Below are positions 1 to 12,800 of a DNA stretch of 58,541 bases, piece after piece (position 1 is the stretch's first letter; every line of letters begins with the position of its first letter). A model generated the notes under the pieces. That model had not been told where the DNA came from. It did no database searches and saw only the letters and a program-made list of their open reading frames with translations. This DNA comes from Micractinium sp. NFX-FRZ (Eukaryota > Chlorophyta > Trebouxiophyceae > Chlorellales > Chlorellaceae). The stretch lies in contig JAPTJF010000399.1 of the NCBI GenBank assembly GCA_029339195.1, forward strand, positions 1 to 58,541. The letters run 5' to 3'. The translations under genes and the position numbers were made by a program.

Positions 1-250
1 GGTGGGGAAATGGATTCTGCGCCTGCAGGAAACGTCGGGAACAATGTCGGGTTTTTGGGTCAGATCCACTAGTGCATGCTGCTGGCTCTCACTCTCTCTC
101 TGTGTACACTCACCGGCGCAGCGGGTTGCTGTGGCGGACGTGCTGCTCATAATGTGCGTCGTCTTCCGCACTGGCCAGCTGCTCGAATGCAGCACTGACA
201 TCGCCCTTCTTGTGGGCGACCTCCATAGCCTGGGGCTCTGCGCCGGTCAT
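1..250 (-). CDS. Unrecognised gene, 5' end only (runs off window)
   Basis: The ATG at 250-248 sits in a strong context (GCCGCC before ATG). It opens a 137-nt exon (250-114) that ends at a GTGAGTG donor. The translation is M-T-G-A-E-P-Q-A-M-E-V-A-H-K-K and continues to a HYEQHVRHSNPLR segment, rich in acidic residues and Ala. A plausible next exon begins at position 22 after TTTCCTGCAG and continues in frame to the window edge (RRRIHFPT). I do not recognise the protein: about 50 residues are visible, with no signal peptide or membrane segment. The splice donor and codon use look genuine, but gene identity and the second exon are uncertain. Confidence 0.45.
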
Positions 251-2278
251 GGCGGCTAGACTTGCGTGCCTGGGAGGCTAATGAGGCCAGAAATAAAGGT
301 TGGGCCACGGCGCGTGTCACATGCCACGTGCGGCGCTGCATCAAATATTCGCATATTCTGCGCGAGATCAGATGTCGGCCTCGCAGCCAAGTGTCCGAGC
401 AGTGTTCAGATTGTTGGTTTGCAGTGTTCAGATCAGGTGCGATAGGTGCGATAGGGAGGCGGGGATGCGATAGGGAGGCGGTTGGGCAGGCAGTGCGATG
501 AGCGGGGCATGGGACCGGGGTGCGATGGCATACTCTTTGAACAGCGCCAGGTGGGCCATCAGGTGAGCGCTCCAGCAGGCCCACGCGCCGAGGTTGAGAA
601 CCTTGCACCTCCCACGCATCCGAGGTACCCGGTCGAGTTAAGAGGCTGATCCGAGCCGGCTTCCGAACCGCACTAAAACCGTGCAGTAAAGTAACCCGAA
701 CTAGTAAACCGAACTAGTAAACCGAGCAGGATTCCGAGGATGCGGGGAGGATGAGAGAGGCGGTGAGGAAGAGCAGCACACACACTCAAACCGTGCTGTT
801 GAGCTACCCCCTGTGTCTCAGCTTAACACGCCCTTGTTCCTGCCGAACCATTGCCGAGCCTGCACACTCCTTGCACTCCCACCATTTCCAGCATCCGCTG
901 ACGCAATGCAGCTATGCTCTCCGCCATGCAGCTGTGTCTCGCTCGGATTTTGCAGGCTCAGTTGCAGGCTCAGTAGTGGTGTGGCCAGGTCAAAAGGGTG
1001 GCAGGTTGCCTCTGACGCTCACGATGGCGGTGCCACTGGCAACTGAGCCGTCGGCATGCATTCACAGGGAGAAGCATACATGGTTCAACACCCCGTCCCA
1101 CTGCATGGCACTGTTGCACGCTCACACTTCGCTCCGCGTCGGTGCAGGGCCCCATGCGCATGAGGCACGTGGCAGGCGGTTGGGTGGATCATGCCGGCAG
1201 TGCTGCCTGGCCACCGATCCCCTTCACAACCACGCCGCACCACGCCGGCGGCGTGACGACCCCACGCATGCCTCGGCTGCGCTGCAGGCTGCTGGCACCA
1301 GCCTTGCGGGGTCCCCAGCTTCTCCGCAGCATCTTTGCTTGTTGCATTTAAACGGCGAAGCAGCCGGAGGAGGACATGAAAGCGGGGCGTGACGTGGCGG
1401 CAGCGCCAGCGGCGGCCATACAAGAGGGCGCTGGCACCTGGAAAAGGCTTGGGGCAGGAAAACTGTGGTGCCATAATGCGGGCACTCAAGGGCGGGGTCA
1501 GGGGATCCGTGTGTCCAGGCATATAAGAAAAGAAAGAAGGGTAGTGAGAGGAAGGGGAGGAGGGGTCTGCCGGGACGCTCTTGGGGTTGTGCAGGTTTCT
1601 ATACATTGAAGAGCTGAAAGAAGCATGGCAGGGTTGTGATGCAGCAGCGACAAATACAAACAGGAAAAGGATGGGGTGGTGAGCGGTGAGGTGGGTGCTG
1701 CTTACTTCAAAAGTGAGCGGTGCTTTGGGTGAGGGGATTGGTGAGAAGGGCGAGGGTGGCGGCGCTGCCCAAACAGGGCACGCAGCCGGCTGGACGCGCT
1801 GCGAGTGACTGGCAGCCTGTTGGGTGATGGGGACGGTGGGTGCAAGAAAAGGGAGCGGAGGAAGAAGAAGAAGGAAGTATGCGCCCATGCATGGGCTGCT
1901 TAAGGAACGGGCAAAAAAACCGCACCTCTCCAGGTGTGGACCGCCTGACGGGGGCTTCCTCCCCGGGCCACTCAGGCGGCGGGTGTCCTGAGCTGCATGC
2001 AATGCTGCAACAGCCGCCAGCAGGCCCACCCCCTGCTGCTGGCTGTCTGCCTGTGCAAAGCAGGGGGGCCTGCCCGGGCGTGCTGACTGTGACGCCACGC
2101 AGGCTGCTGTAGCTAGCACAGCATGATTAGCGGGGCGGAGGCGGTTGCTGCCTGCGAGCTGCCAGCTGGCGGGTTGGAGCTGGCGCTTTGCCAAGTGCCA
2201 GCTGGCGGTTCGGAGGCTGGTGCTGCTGCCAGCTGGCGGGTTGGAAGCTGGTGCTGCTGCCAGCTGCCAGCTGGCGGG
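251..2278. other. Intergenic: 5' region of the left-edge gene and 3' UTR side of the pectin-lyase gene
   Basis: No gene is supported here. The left part (251 to about 720) is the upstream region of the minus-strand gene starting at 250. The right part should hold the 3' UTR of the minus-strand gene that stops at 2279. Open frames of 213 codons (751-1392, +) and 369 codons (1085-2194, -) exist. They lack domains, lie in frames expected to stay open at this GC content, and have no credible splice partners. I see no clear TGTAA poly(A) motif on the minus strand. Confidence 0.5.
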
Positions 2279-2290
2279 TCAGAGCTGGAT
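2139..2290. repeat. Minisatellite beside the stop codon
   Basis: Degenerate tandem copies of a CCAGCTGGCGGGTT-containing unit lie directly over and after the stop codon of the minus-strand pectin-lyase gene (stop 2281-2279). At least four CAGCTGGC cores are visible. The unit is partly palindromic (CCAGCTGG), so the 3' UTR RNA could fold into repeated small hairpins. Confidence 0.6.
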
Positions 2291-5200
2291 GCCAAACCGG
2301 AAGTAGAAGCCCGGCTGGATGACCTTGCGGCTCAGGTTCATGATCCTGCGGGGTGGAGCGGTTGGTTTGGTTGGTTTGGGAGGCCTGCTTACATTCAGTC
2401 AATCACAAGCGGGTGGGGCACCCCACCACCCAGCACTGCCCCACACTTACGAAACAGCCACTCGGTTGGGGCTGCCCCTCGTGGGCTGGACAGCTATCTT
2501 CACGCAGTGCAGTCCTGGGTTGTCGTCCCTGAACGGCACGCAGTCGGGCTGCGGCAGCGAGGGGAGGGATGGCGTGGGGGTGTGGCGTTGAGGGAGTGCT
2601 ACAGCGACAGGCTTGTCGGGGTCCCGGGAAGGGCCGGCGTGGGAGCAGGCGGCAGCGGGCGGCGCTCGGAAGCGGGACGAAGCAGACCGGTGCGCCCCGC
2701 TGCCCTGCTCTTCAAGTTCACGACCACACAAGCCCCGCTGCGCTGCGCAGCCCCCGCGCCACATCCCCCCCCTCCATTTGTGTGTCTGGGCAGCGACGCC
2801 AGGACGGCGCCCACTCAAAAGGAAGAAGAGAGAGGCAACCCTGGGCGCAATCCCGCGGGGCGCTCGCTCGCTCGGCCGGTCACTCACTCGGGGCAGGACG
2901 GCCGCATTGGCAAAGATTGAGTGCAGGTAGTAGGTGCGCTGCTGGCCAGGCGGCCACTTCCCGGGGGTGCGGATGCCCACGTACAAGCCCTGCTGAGGTG
3001 GCATGACAGGGGGTGGGGAGGTTCAGAAGGCGTGGGGTGGGGAGGGTGGCACGAGGTGGCATGGGAGCGGCCAGGTGGGCGGCGCAAAGGGGTGGGTGGT
3101 TGAAGGATCCTTCATATTGAGAGTAGAACACAGCAAGGCATGGGACATACGAGAGCAAGGCAGCAGGGGGAAGCTGCGTGGAGTGCAGTGTGGGTGGCAG
3201 AGCGTCTGGGAGATGGGTGGGCACAGGGCACAAGGCACAGCACAACACGGCACGGCACAGGGCACTGCGCAGTGCAGCGCAGCGACGGGCTGCTGGCTGG
3301 CTGGCTGGGTGGCTGGCGCACGTGCCTGGTGCCTGACGGGCAGCGGCGGATCGCCCTTTTGGAGGGGGTTCACTTTCTTAAACATGTCGAGCGTGCCGGG
3401 CGCTGCCGCCAGGTTCCAGAAGCGGCCGGCTGCACAGCATGGTGCAGCATGGTGGGCAGGGGCGGGCGCAGGTTTGCAGGGCTGATGGGCGGCAGTGCCA
3501 GACGCGAGGGTAAGAAAGCACGCCATGCTTATAAATGTCACCCGCCCCCCAACCCCGCCCCACCCTGCTCCCCCCCGCCCACTCTCCTTGTTGCCCCGCT
3601 CCTGCCCCCCTCCCCCCTGCCCCGCGGTCCCTGCTCCCTTGCCCAGGCACCCCTCCTCGCCGGCCGCCACATGCCCCCGCACCCCCTCTGAACACCAACC
3701 AGTGTAGCCTCAACCCTGCCATGCACCTCCCCTCTCTGAAGCACCTACACCCACACACTTAGCAGCTCCCCTCTCACCTGCCGCCGCACTCGTCGCACCT
3801 CCCCACACACCCAAAATGCAGCCAGCCAGGCACACCTTGCCCCCTGCTCACCTGCAGCCACATGCCCCACATCGCCGTTGAGCAGCATGTTCTTGGAGCT
3901 CCCCTTTCTGAACTCAAACACGCGCCCGCCCACTTGTTCCGAAAAGTTTATGATGAAGGCGGAGCGGGTCCAGGAGCCGTCCACCTGCGCGCCAGATGGC
4001 AGCTCGTACCCGCCGTTCCAGCAGTCGGAGCGGAGCACAAAGCGGTCGACCGGGCCCGAAGTGGCCGTAGTGGCGGCCACAAAGCGCGTGCGCTTGACAA
4101 ACTGGGCGGGGTCGATGGCCTGTGGGGAGAGAGCAAGGAGGGGTGGGTCAGGTGCGTGCCACTGAGCGTGCTCGCGGTCCGTGCTGGTTCCGGGGGAGAG
4201 CAAGGAGGGGTGGGTCAGGTGCGTGCCACTGAGCGTGCTCGCAGTCCGTGCTGGTTCCCGTGCCACCCATGTGGCAGACCTTGTCGAGCACCCCCCTCCC
4301 ATCTCTTTGCTTTCATACCATTTCCTTTTATGTTCCCACTGCCCCAAGCTGTCGCTTGGGGGTCTGTGCCGCAAGTTTTGCTGGCCGGTGGAAATCCAGA
4401 CGAGTAAGCCCAAGCAAGCTATGCATGTGGCAAGCGCGGCGTGGGGTTGTCCGATGTGGGCGGATGCTGGCCGCCGGGTGTCCCACCCACCCAGCCGCCT
4501 ACCTGGATGATGACCTGGGTGTTGAGCAGGATGGGAGGCACCCCCCTGAAGATGACTCCCGAGCTCGGCTTGTTCTCCATCCCATCCAGCATGCCGCCTG
4601 CACGTGTTGGCGGGATGCAGGGGCCGCGGGGCAGGGCAGGCGGGAGCAAAGGGCGAGTCAGGTCGCAGCACCGAGATGCAGGCAAGCCGGCCGGCCGGCA
4701 AGTGCCAGCCCAAAACAGCTCCCAAGCAGCAGCCCGTGCATGCCACTGTGCAGTCCCCCGGTGCCAGCTCAGCGCGCCAGCTCAGCGTGCCAGCTCAGCT
4801 CACCCGACACCAGGAAGTTGAGCCTCACGGTCACCGCCTCAAACTGGCACTTGGGTTTGGGAGAGTTGAACACGATGCTGTGCTGGTTCTTCTGCGGGCA
4901 GGGAAAGAGGGAGAGGTGCGGGGTCAGGGGCGGCAGAGTGGCGCAAGGCACACGCGGCGGGTACAAAGAAGGGCACACAAGCCGGCTGCCTGCCTCAGCC
5001 CCTGCGCGACCACCGTCCCCTCTGCCTAATCCACAACCCATGCCTGGCTGCGAGCTGGCCAGCCCCAGCTTGCCTGCATGACTGAGATGTGGGAAACTGT
5101 GACTCTGGACGTTTTGTAGCGCGGGCTGCCCTCAAACACAATGCCGTCGCCGTTGGTGGACACTTGGCCCGCCTGGATGTTGGCGTTGACAACGCCCGGC

Positions 5201-8200
5201 TGCAGGAGGGCGCAGCAGCGGCGGCAAGGAAAGGGGACCGGACATCAGAGCCATGTCGAGGGGACCAGCGGTGGGCTGCCCTGCATGCCCCCAAGGTGAC
5301 TGCAGCCTCCATGGCTGTTCCACTTGGCAGCTCGCTTCCCCGCCGTTCTCGGCCCCATGTCGCTCGCTCTCTTGCCCCACTTGCCCCCTCCTCACCACAC
5401 CCTCCCTCCCTCCCAGCTGTCCCACCAGGATTTTGAGCCCCCACTTGCTGAAGCTGTGGATGCCGGCAAAGACGAGCGGGCGCAGGTAGTTGCCTGCTGG
5501 CAGCATCAGGCCCTCGCCTGCACGCATGCCAAGGTGGGGCAGCGGGCAGGACACGCGGAGGGGGCACACACAGGGGTCAGCGCAGCGGGCAGGACACGCG
5601 GAGGGGGCAACGAGCGGGTCAGCGCAGCGGGCAGGACACGCGGAGGGGGCAACGAGCGGGTCAGCGCAGCGGGCAGGCCCAGCTGCCACCGAAACCCCTT
5701 GTTCGCAGCTTGGCAAGTCATCCGCCCCACCTTGGGCCCGCTGCCCCACCCAGGCGGATGCAGCATCCACCCCACGAGGCCTGTCGCCACCTCACCCACT
5801 CACCCGACTTGCTGTTCCACCCAAAGAAGATGGCATCAGCTGTGGCAAAAAGGCCGGCGCCGGGCGCCAGCATGGTGGCCCCCCGGATGGACATGGGGCG
5901 GGTGAGCACCACGGTGCAGGCGTTGGTGCAGGCGCGGGAGGCCAGCTGCAGGATCTGGCCGTCTGCATTTGCAACGAGTTGAAAACGGAAAACAAAAAAC
6001 ACGCGGGAGAGGGTGAGGCGGGTCGTGGATGTTCGGTGGCGCACAGGGCAGGCGCTATGGGGACGCGGTTGCGGGGCGGAGGCTGGAGGAGGGCCGTGCT
6101 GGTGAGGGGGGCGCATAAGCATGAGGGCCGGCCGGGAGGAGCAGGCAGGCGTAGTGGGAGCCCAGCGGTCTGTTGGCTGCAGGCAGCTGGCACGGCGAGG
6201 TGGTGGGGTGAGGTGGCAGACACTGTGGTGTGCACACACACACGCAATTGATCACGCGTAAAGCACGCGCCCTCCGCCTGTGCCGGCACACCCACCTAAC
6301 ATCTTTGGGTCGCTCCACCAGGCGGGGTACACCTCCAGCACCGCCCGCCCCATCACAACCGTGCCTGCAGGGGAGTGGAGCGCGCGCCAGAGGCTGGGTG
6401 TCAGTGAGCCACTTGGCCTCTCGTGGGTTTGCTCTTCAGCCACGCTGGCACTGGCCACCCCACACCATGCGCAGCCGCCCCCACACAGCCACGCACATCC
6501 CTCACATCCCAAACACGCCTCTGCCCGCCCCGCACCACCCCAGCCCTTCTGGCGCGAGCCGTGGCCAGCCACAGCAACCATCCCCGCCTGCAAGACTCCC
6601 CTGCCCAACCACCCAGCCCATGCACCGTGGGACTGCACCCCAGCCTTCCCCCAGTCCCCACCTGGCCCACCCTGCAGCTGACAGCTTTGGCAACCTCAAC
6701 CCGTGCCCCTCCCACCCACCTGGCCCGTGGAACATGGGGTCAAACCACAGGGGGGCGCGCTTGGGCTGCGCCAGCAGGGTCAACCTCACACCCCGGTCTA
6801 AAAGGAACTTGGTGTTGGCACCTGCACAGAAGGGGATGGAACGAAAAGCATGCACCTTATTCCCCTGCACCTACAGCTTTGCCTGGAAGGACGGGCCGCC
6901 CCTGTGCGCACACCAGGCCTTCTGCGTCCCAGTCCGGCGGCACCCTGCCATATAATAGGCATGGCCACCCCACCAACAGCCAGGACAGCCGGGCGACCCC
7001 ACGCCCACGCCACCCACCCATGATGACCGGCTTGGTGAGGGTGAGGCTGGTCTTGAGGCGGTACACCCCCACGGGGAAGTACAGGTACCGCAAGCCTGGC
7101 ATCTTGTTGGTCTTGGTCAGGGCGGGCGCGTCGTTGGTCACGCCGTCGCCGCGCGCCCACACGCCCCGCTGCTTCACGTTGCCGGCGAAGAGGCAGCCGG
7201 AGGGGCGGGCGCGCGGGGCGGGGGGCAGTCCAAAGGGAGGGAAGGCCCGGTTGGAGGGAGGCTGGATGGGCTGATTGGGCTGGAACAGTTTGCTGAGGAA
7301 GCGCCCGTTCCTCGGGACATTTGGCAGGAGGCGCACCCCTGCAGGCTTCACCACAGGCCGCTTGCCCGGCCGCGGGGCAGGCTTGCGGGCAGCGGCGGCG
7401 GCAACCAGCTCGCTGGGCGCTGTGCCTGCTGTGGTGTTGCCCTCGGCGAGGAGGCGCCGCAGGTGTGCCGCGGCTGAGGCGCTGCACAGGGTGATGCGGT
7501 GAGGGCAGGCACGGGAGGGCAGGCAGGTGAGCACCGCAGGTGGGCAGACAGGCACATGGAAGGTAGGGTGGGCCTAGCAGCACATTCAGCTGCAGAGCTG
7601 CATCCCTGGGGCTAGCCCTGTGCCTCCCCGCACCCACACCTTTCCAGCAGCCTCCTCCCCTCCGCCGGCACGGCAGCGGCGGCCACGGCCACCGCGGCGG
7701 CACTGGCGGCGGCCTTGCCGGTGGCCGCCGCCGCCGCCGCCACGTCGTCTGCCGCCACAAGCTTGCGCGCGGCCAGCAGCGATGCAGCATCCACTTGCGC
7801 CATGACCTGCTGCACCACCGCTGCCTGCAGCGCGGCAGCAGCGCAACGGGGGAGGTAGAAGTGTCAGGTGCAGGCAGGCTGCAAGAGGAGGCTAGGCTCT
7901 GGCGGTGGGCACGTGCCACGGCCCGAGTGAGCTGAGCTACAGGAGGGGTCAGTGCTAGGCAGTCCCAACGGGGCACACGCTGTGCGGGCGCCCAATAAGC
8001 CTGCCCGCCCGCCCGCCCGACTGCCGGCCTGCCTGCCCACCTGCCTGCCTGTTTGCCTTCCCGTCCCAGCCCCAGGGCCCCACCCCCGCTCCTGCGGCCC
8101 CCCGGTTAACCCACCCGGGCTGCGGAGCCTCGGTTGGAAGCGTCTGATTCGCCTGCAATGCGCGCAACGCCGTCGCCGCCGCCCATGCTGCTCCCGTCGC

Positions 8201-8576
8201 CTCGTGAAGTCTTCTGCTCCGCCGGGGGCTCCCAAACCTCCCATGTGGCTGGGTCCCTCAGCCAGCCGAGCTGATCTAAGGGGATGGCTGGCACAGCATC
8301 AAACCCTGCAGCCACCAGCTGCTGCTGCTCTGCTGACGTGGCGGCAGCGCTGACGACTGATTGGCTGCCGTTGACGGCCGCCGCCAGCTGCCGAGATCCG
8401 GGGCGCAGCTGCGAGGCTGCTAGGAGCAAGGTGCGCCCAAATAGCGAGCCGGAGCTGCCAGCAGGCTCGTGGGGCGTAGCAGAGGCAAGGCAGCCGCCTG
8501 CCGTGCAGACTACCACCAGCAGTATGCAGGCAAGTGCCAGTGCCCGCCATGAGCGGGCCCAGTGCGTCTGCACCAT
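2279..8576 (-). CDS. Secreted pectin-lyase-fold (beta-helix) protein, 15 exons, 823 aa
   Basis: Exons: 8576-8115, 7824-7640, 7481-7018, 6821-6720, 6364-6296, 5962-5804, 5517-5426, 5199-5074, 4891-4804, 4597-4503, 4119-3852, 3429-3338, 2992-2888, 2548-2451, 2345-2279. Every junction keeps phase and the stop is TGA. Residues 1-31 form a signal peptide (SWRALALACILLVVVCTAG core). Residues 32-300 are Ala/Arg/Pro-rich, low complexity and probably disordered. At about 323-335 is RGVWARGDGVTND, the start motif of the pectate-lyase-3 type beta-helix, followed by YLYFPVGVYRLKTSLTLTKP and many short coil repeats. Family knowledge: such folds bind or cleave acidic or other wall polysaccharides; substrate and activity cannot be read here. 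It is a paralogue of the next gene upstream (9875-15525). Intron 8 (5073-4892) has a GC donor (ATGCAG|GCAAGC). Exon 13 has a CAGCAG acceptor, so one residue is ambiguous. Confidence 0.82.
4131..4258. repeat. 67-bp tandem duplication in an intron
   Basis: Two nearly identical copies (4131-4191 and 4198-4258) beginning GAGCAAGGAGGGGTGGGTCA lie in the intron just upstream (transcript sense) of exon 11 of the pectin-lyase gene. They differ at very few bases, so the duplication is recent. It copies the intron 3' end next to the acceptor. Confidence 0.85.
5539..5680. repeat. 42-bp intronic minisatellite, about three copies
   Basis: Units start AGCGGGCAGGACACGCGGAG and recur with a period of about 42 bp in intron 6 of the pectin-lyase gene (between exons 5962-5804 and 5517-5426). 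The last two units are almost identical, which suggests recent expansion. Confidence 0.85.
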
Positions 8577-9874
8577 TCGGTCAGCTATTGCCGTAAGATC
8601 AGTCAGACCTGCAACCAGGAAGGATGAATAGCTATGACGCTTGGTCAAAGCGAGCGTGCAGAAGCAAGCATCTGCAGGTGCATGCTGCGGCGGGCGGTGC
8701 CAGCGGCGGCCCACAAGGCCGCTGCCCCACAAGGCCAGGAGACCTCACCACCGGAACCCACCTCGGGATCTGCGAATTGGAGGTTGCACCCGACGCTGTC
8801 CCAGTGAGAGTCCGGGGCCCCTCAGATGCCGGCTACGCGGTAGATAGCTGCAGAAGACCCCGCCTGGCTCGATCAATTGTGGTTCTACCGAGCAGCACCA
8901 GCCCAAAACTGCAGGGGGGTACCCGGCGAAGCAAGTGAAGGGCCAGCTCCGAAGGTTTGGAATGCGACTGCTCGCCGGAGCGCCGCTTCGCCGCTCCTTG
9001 TCCAAAAGCTTTGAGAAGCTCTGAGCATACTGGTGGCGAAGCAAGCCCCGTGAGCAGCATGGATCTACGGCGTGCTGTGCTGCGCTGCCCAGAGAGAGCT
9101 GACCAGCAAATGGATTGACCGTTTGGTTTTGCCTGTAGCTGGCGCATTTTTGTGATTTCCGAGCTACCATGTGTCTTCAGATTTGCTAAAGCAAAGAAAT
9201 TGCCAGTAGGCTGCACAGCCGACAGCGCGGCAGCTGCTTCAGCTACTTGAAAAGGGGGCAACTCTGGCAACTGCGGCAGAAGCTCCTGCCTGCCATTCCC
9301 GCTCCAAACTCGTTCAACAAATGATTGCACCCCATGACAGCTGCTGGGAAGCACACAACCTGGGTGCTGCTGCGCTACCAGGCTGCGGGCCCTAAGCTCA
9401 AGTCGGCTTGCACCGGTGAGCAGCCTCCGGCGTGGCGCTTGCATTCCAGGAGGGTAATAAGGCCGCGACTATAGGCCACAACCATTATGTGGTTTGAATG
9501 TGCGTGAGCAATGACAATGGTAGGGGTTGTGTGACGGATGTGGGGGGTAGAAAGGAAGGCACTGGCCGGAAAAGTAGCAACTAGCATAGGGAACAGTAAG
9601 GGGAGGCGGAATGCCGCCGCGGAAGAACGTCGAGTGTCTCTGCATGCATGCCTCCTGGGAAGCTGCTGCAGCTAATCCTGCTGCTATTATTGTCATCTAA
9701 GATGTCTGGCCTGACTCGGTCCTATCGTTTTACTCACTAGCAGCGTCGTGCAGACCGGCTGGCAGGGGCGGCGCTCCGAGACACGCACTGTGCTATCCGG
9801 ACACTGTGCCTGCCTGGCCGCCTGCCTGCCAGCCCTTTGGAGTCGGCGTGGCGTTGTCGCCTGGCTGATTGACT
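8577..9874. other. Intergenic between the two pectin-lyase genes
   Basis: This holds the upstream region of the 8576 gene and the 3' region of the 9875 gene. It is less GC-rich than the coding parts. A 203-codon ATG frame on the minus strand (9444-8833) is the only sizeable frame. It shows no signal peptide, domain or repeat pattern that I recognise, so I do not call it a gene. No TGTAA motif was seen for the upstream gene. Confidence 0.5.
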
Positions 9875-12800
9875 CTAGGGGCTGCCCAGCGTTGCCACCG
9901 CCAGGTTGAAGAAGACGTTGACGGTGCCCGCCATGATGGTCTGCCCCGTCAGGTTGATCAGGGACAGCTCCACCTCGTCAGCCACACCGGGCACCCCGCC
10001 CGCCAGCACAGAATTGTCCTTGGCCTGCAAAGAACCGGGGTAACGGCGGAGGGGTGGGGAAGTGAGCATGCGCTTCTGTGAAGTAGAGCGCTAGGTCAAC
10101 CTTGCCAGCTCAACCACACCAAGCACCCCGCCAGCACAGAGTTGTCTGCGGCCTGCAGAGGGAGGTGGCGGGGAGTGGCGGCGGGTGGGGCAGTGAGCAT
10201 GCACTTGGGAGAAGCGTAAGTCAAGCACCCTTACCCTGACCTTGCCTAGTTGTCTGCCTTCCTCGGCCCTCCTACATCTCGCTCCTGGCAAGACGTTGAA
10301 AGGTGGCCATCTTCTCCTACCCCCAGCTCAACCACACCAAGCACCCCGCCAGCCTGCGAGCACAGAACGCCATCCTGGGCCGCCCTGCCCTGCCCTGCCC
10401 TGCCGCGCTGGCCCCCAGTCTCCCCACTCCCCCCGCACCGCACTCCCACACCGCCACCCACCCCCACACTCCCACACCCCACTGCCACTCACCCCTCCAC
10501 ACTCCCACACCCCACTGCCACTCACCCACTCCCACCCCCCACCCCCCACCTACCTCTGTGCACGCCACGATGGGCAGGCCCATGGCCGCCTTCTGGCGGG
10601 GCGCGTCGCACTTGATGTGGTACAGCTCCCCCGTGGCCATCTGGTGGTACACATAGTACTTCTGGGTCTCGCCGGCCGGCCAGTCTGCAGGGGAGGCGCA
10701 GCAGGCGCGTGTCGCGGAGCGACGTGGCGGTGTGTTAAGAGGTCGGGCCAGGGTTGCAGGCGCACTGCAATCAAAGAGGACCCCGGTGCAGGCGGAACTG
10801 GGGGCTGATACCAGCGGGCGCCAGCTTGCAGGGCGTGCATCTGTTGCACTCGGGGCAAGATTGCATTGCACCCACAAGTTGCAATGCTGCCCCGCACGCA
10901 CCTGCAGTGGGCACCGCCTGGATGGTGAAGTAGTTGCCAAGCAGGGACCTGCCGCCGTTGAACAATGCCTTGCTGTTGGGCTGCACAGGGTGGTGGCAGG
11001 TGCAGGGCAGGGCTGGTCAGGGAGGTGGGGACGGGGGCGGGTCAGGGTCACCTCCGCTGCGCTGTGCTGTGCTGTGCTGTGCTGGGCCGTGCAAGCGTGG
11101 CACACCACACGCCAGTGGCCGTGGAAGCAGCAGGGTACTGGCAACATCCCCGCTGCCGTCTCCGCTCCCCTGCGCCGCCGCACACCTTGCCCTGCCCTGC
11201 TGCAACGCATCGCCGCACCAGCACCCCCAACGCCTCAGCCCACACCACATGAATAAACCACCCACACTGCGCCCGCCATACACACACTTACCCGGGTGCC
11301 GGCCCGGACGGGCGGCGAGTTGGGCGGCGGTGTCGTCTGCCCCGTGAACTCAACAAGCGTGGCCAGCCCACGCAGGCGACCCGCACCGTCGGGCTGCAGG
11401 CGCACGCGGGGGCAGGCGCAAGCAGGGGCAGGCAGGCGGGCGCGGAGAGTTGGCGGGTGGGCGCCCGGCGGAGGTGCCCAGCAGAGGCGTGCGCAAACGG
11501 TGCACAGGCGGCCCACCAGCAGCAGCCTTGAAGCTGCTGCACAGTCCAGCCTCCCCCGCGTGCCACACCACGTACAGATGGTGCCCTTGCCAGCCCGGTG
11601 CAGGCGGCTGCGCCCAGCTGGCCCTGCCCGGACCCCTGTCCGGACCCCCTCTCCACCTGTTCCTCTCTCCCGCAGATTCACACAGGCCTGCAGCACCATT
11701 GCTCCACAGCTGCACCCTCCCTTGCCGCCCACCAGCCCACCCCAGGGCCCGGCCCCTCCCCACCTGCTGCTCCCGCAGGTTTAGGCTGGCCTGCAGCACC
11801 ACGTGGCGCCCGCTGAACAGCCGGGCACCGGGGGCCACCGCGCCCAGGGAGCCAACCCTGGGAGGCGGAGGGAGGCCGGGGAAGGGCGGGTGGGCGAGTG
11901 AGAGCGGCACAGTTGGGTGCTAGCAGCGGGCATACACAGTTGCACGGCAAAAGGCGTGTGCGGCGCGGGCGAGGAGGAGGTGGTCCTGCATGCGCGCTTG
12001 CCCCAGCGGCTGGCGGCTCGCCGGCCTGACCATTCCAGCCGCAGCCGGGTCTGCCGCACCCAGGGGGGGGGGTGGAGCTCAGTTTCATGCACTCGCACAC
12101 GTGCATACATGTACGTTGGTGTCCTCACTCACTTGAGTATCTCGCGCTGCGTGTCGGACTCGGGGTTGACGTACATCAGGTTGTACTGCAGGTTGTTCTT
12201 GCAGGGGGTGACCGAGCCCAGGTTGAACTGCACATGACAGAGAGAGGGTGCAGGCATGGGGCAAGGTGTGCAGTCAGCGGGCGGAGGTGTATGAGCAGGC
12301 TGTACTGTAAGACCTTACAGGTGCTCAGGTCACGGCCAGGTTCCCCCTGCAGCGGCGCAGCGCTGGGATAACTTTCAGAGCAAGGAGCACGATGTTTGTG
12401 AGTTCCAACTGCAGGCAGGCAGGCCACCCCCTGCCATTGCAGGTGCGCGGCCGCCTCCTTCAACATGCCGCCCCCGCATGCCCGGCCCCGCCCCGCGTTG
12501 CCCCCCACCCCACCCACCCACATCCGCTGCACAGGGTGGGAGTCAAGCCTGGCCAGCGGCCCCTCTGCCCACCTGGTTGGCATCCCAGGCGGGTGCCGGG
12601 CTGCCCGAGAAGAAGCCAATCGCGGCGGTAATGCCGGTGGCTGCGCACCCATTGATTGCCTTGCCCAGCACCTGCAGGGGTCACGGGAACAAATTGTATG
12701 ATGGTTGGTTGGTTGGTTGGTTGGTTGGTTGTGGGATGATGACTCGCATGTGACGCTAGCTGCGGATGAAGCTGGCGTGCTGTCTTGCATGTGTGAGTGA

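Noticed and set aside
751..1392. 213-codon plus-strand open frame
   Set aside because: His/Ser/Pro-rich with no recognisable features and no splice structure; opposite to a likely 3' UTR.
1085..2194. 369-codon minus-strand open frame
   Set aside because: Lies in the expected 3' UTR of the pectin-lyase gene, has no domain and no conserved pattern; GC-rich DNA gives such frames by chance.
8833..9444. 203-codon ATG frame in the gap between pectin-lyase genes
   Set aside because: No signal peptide, domain or repeat, and it sits in the upstream region of another gene. It could be a lineage-specific gene, but nothing supports that.
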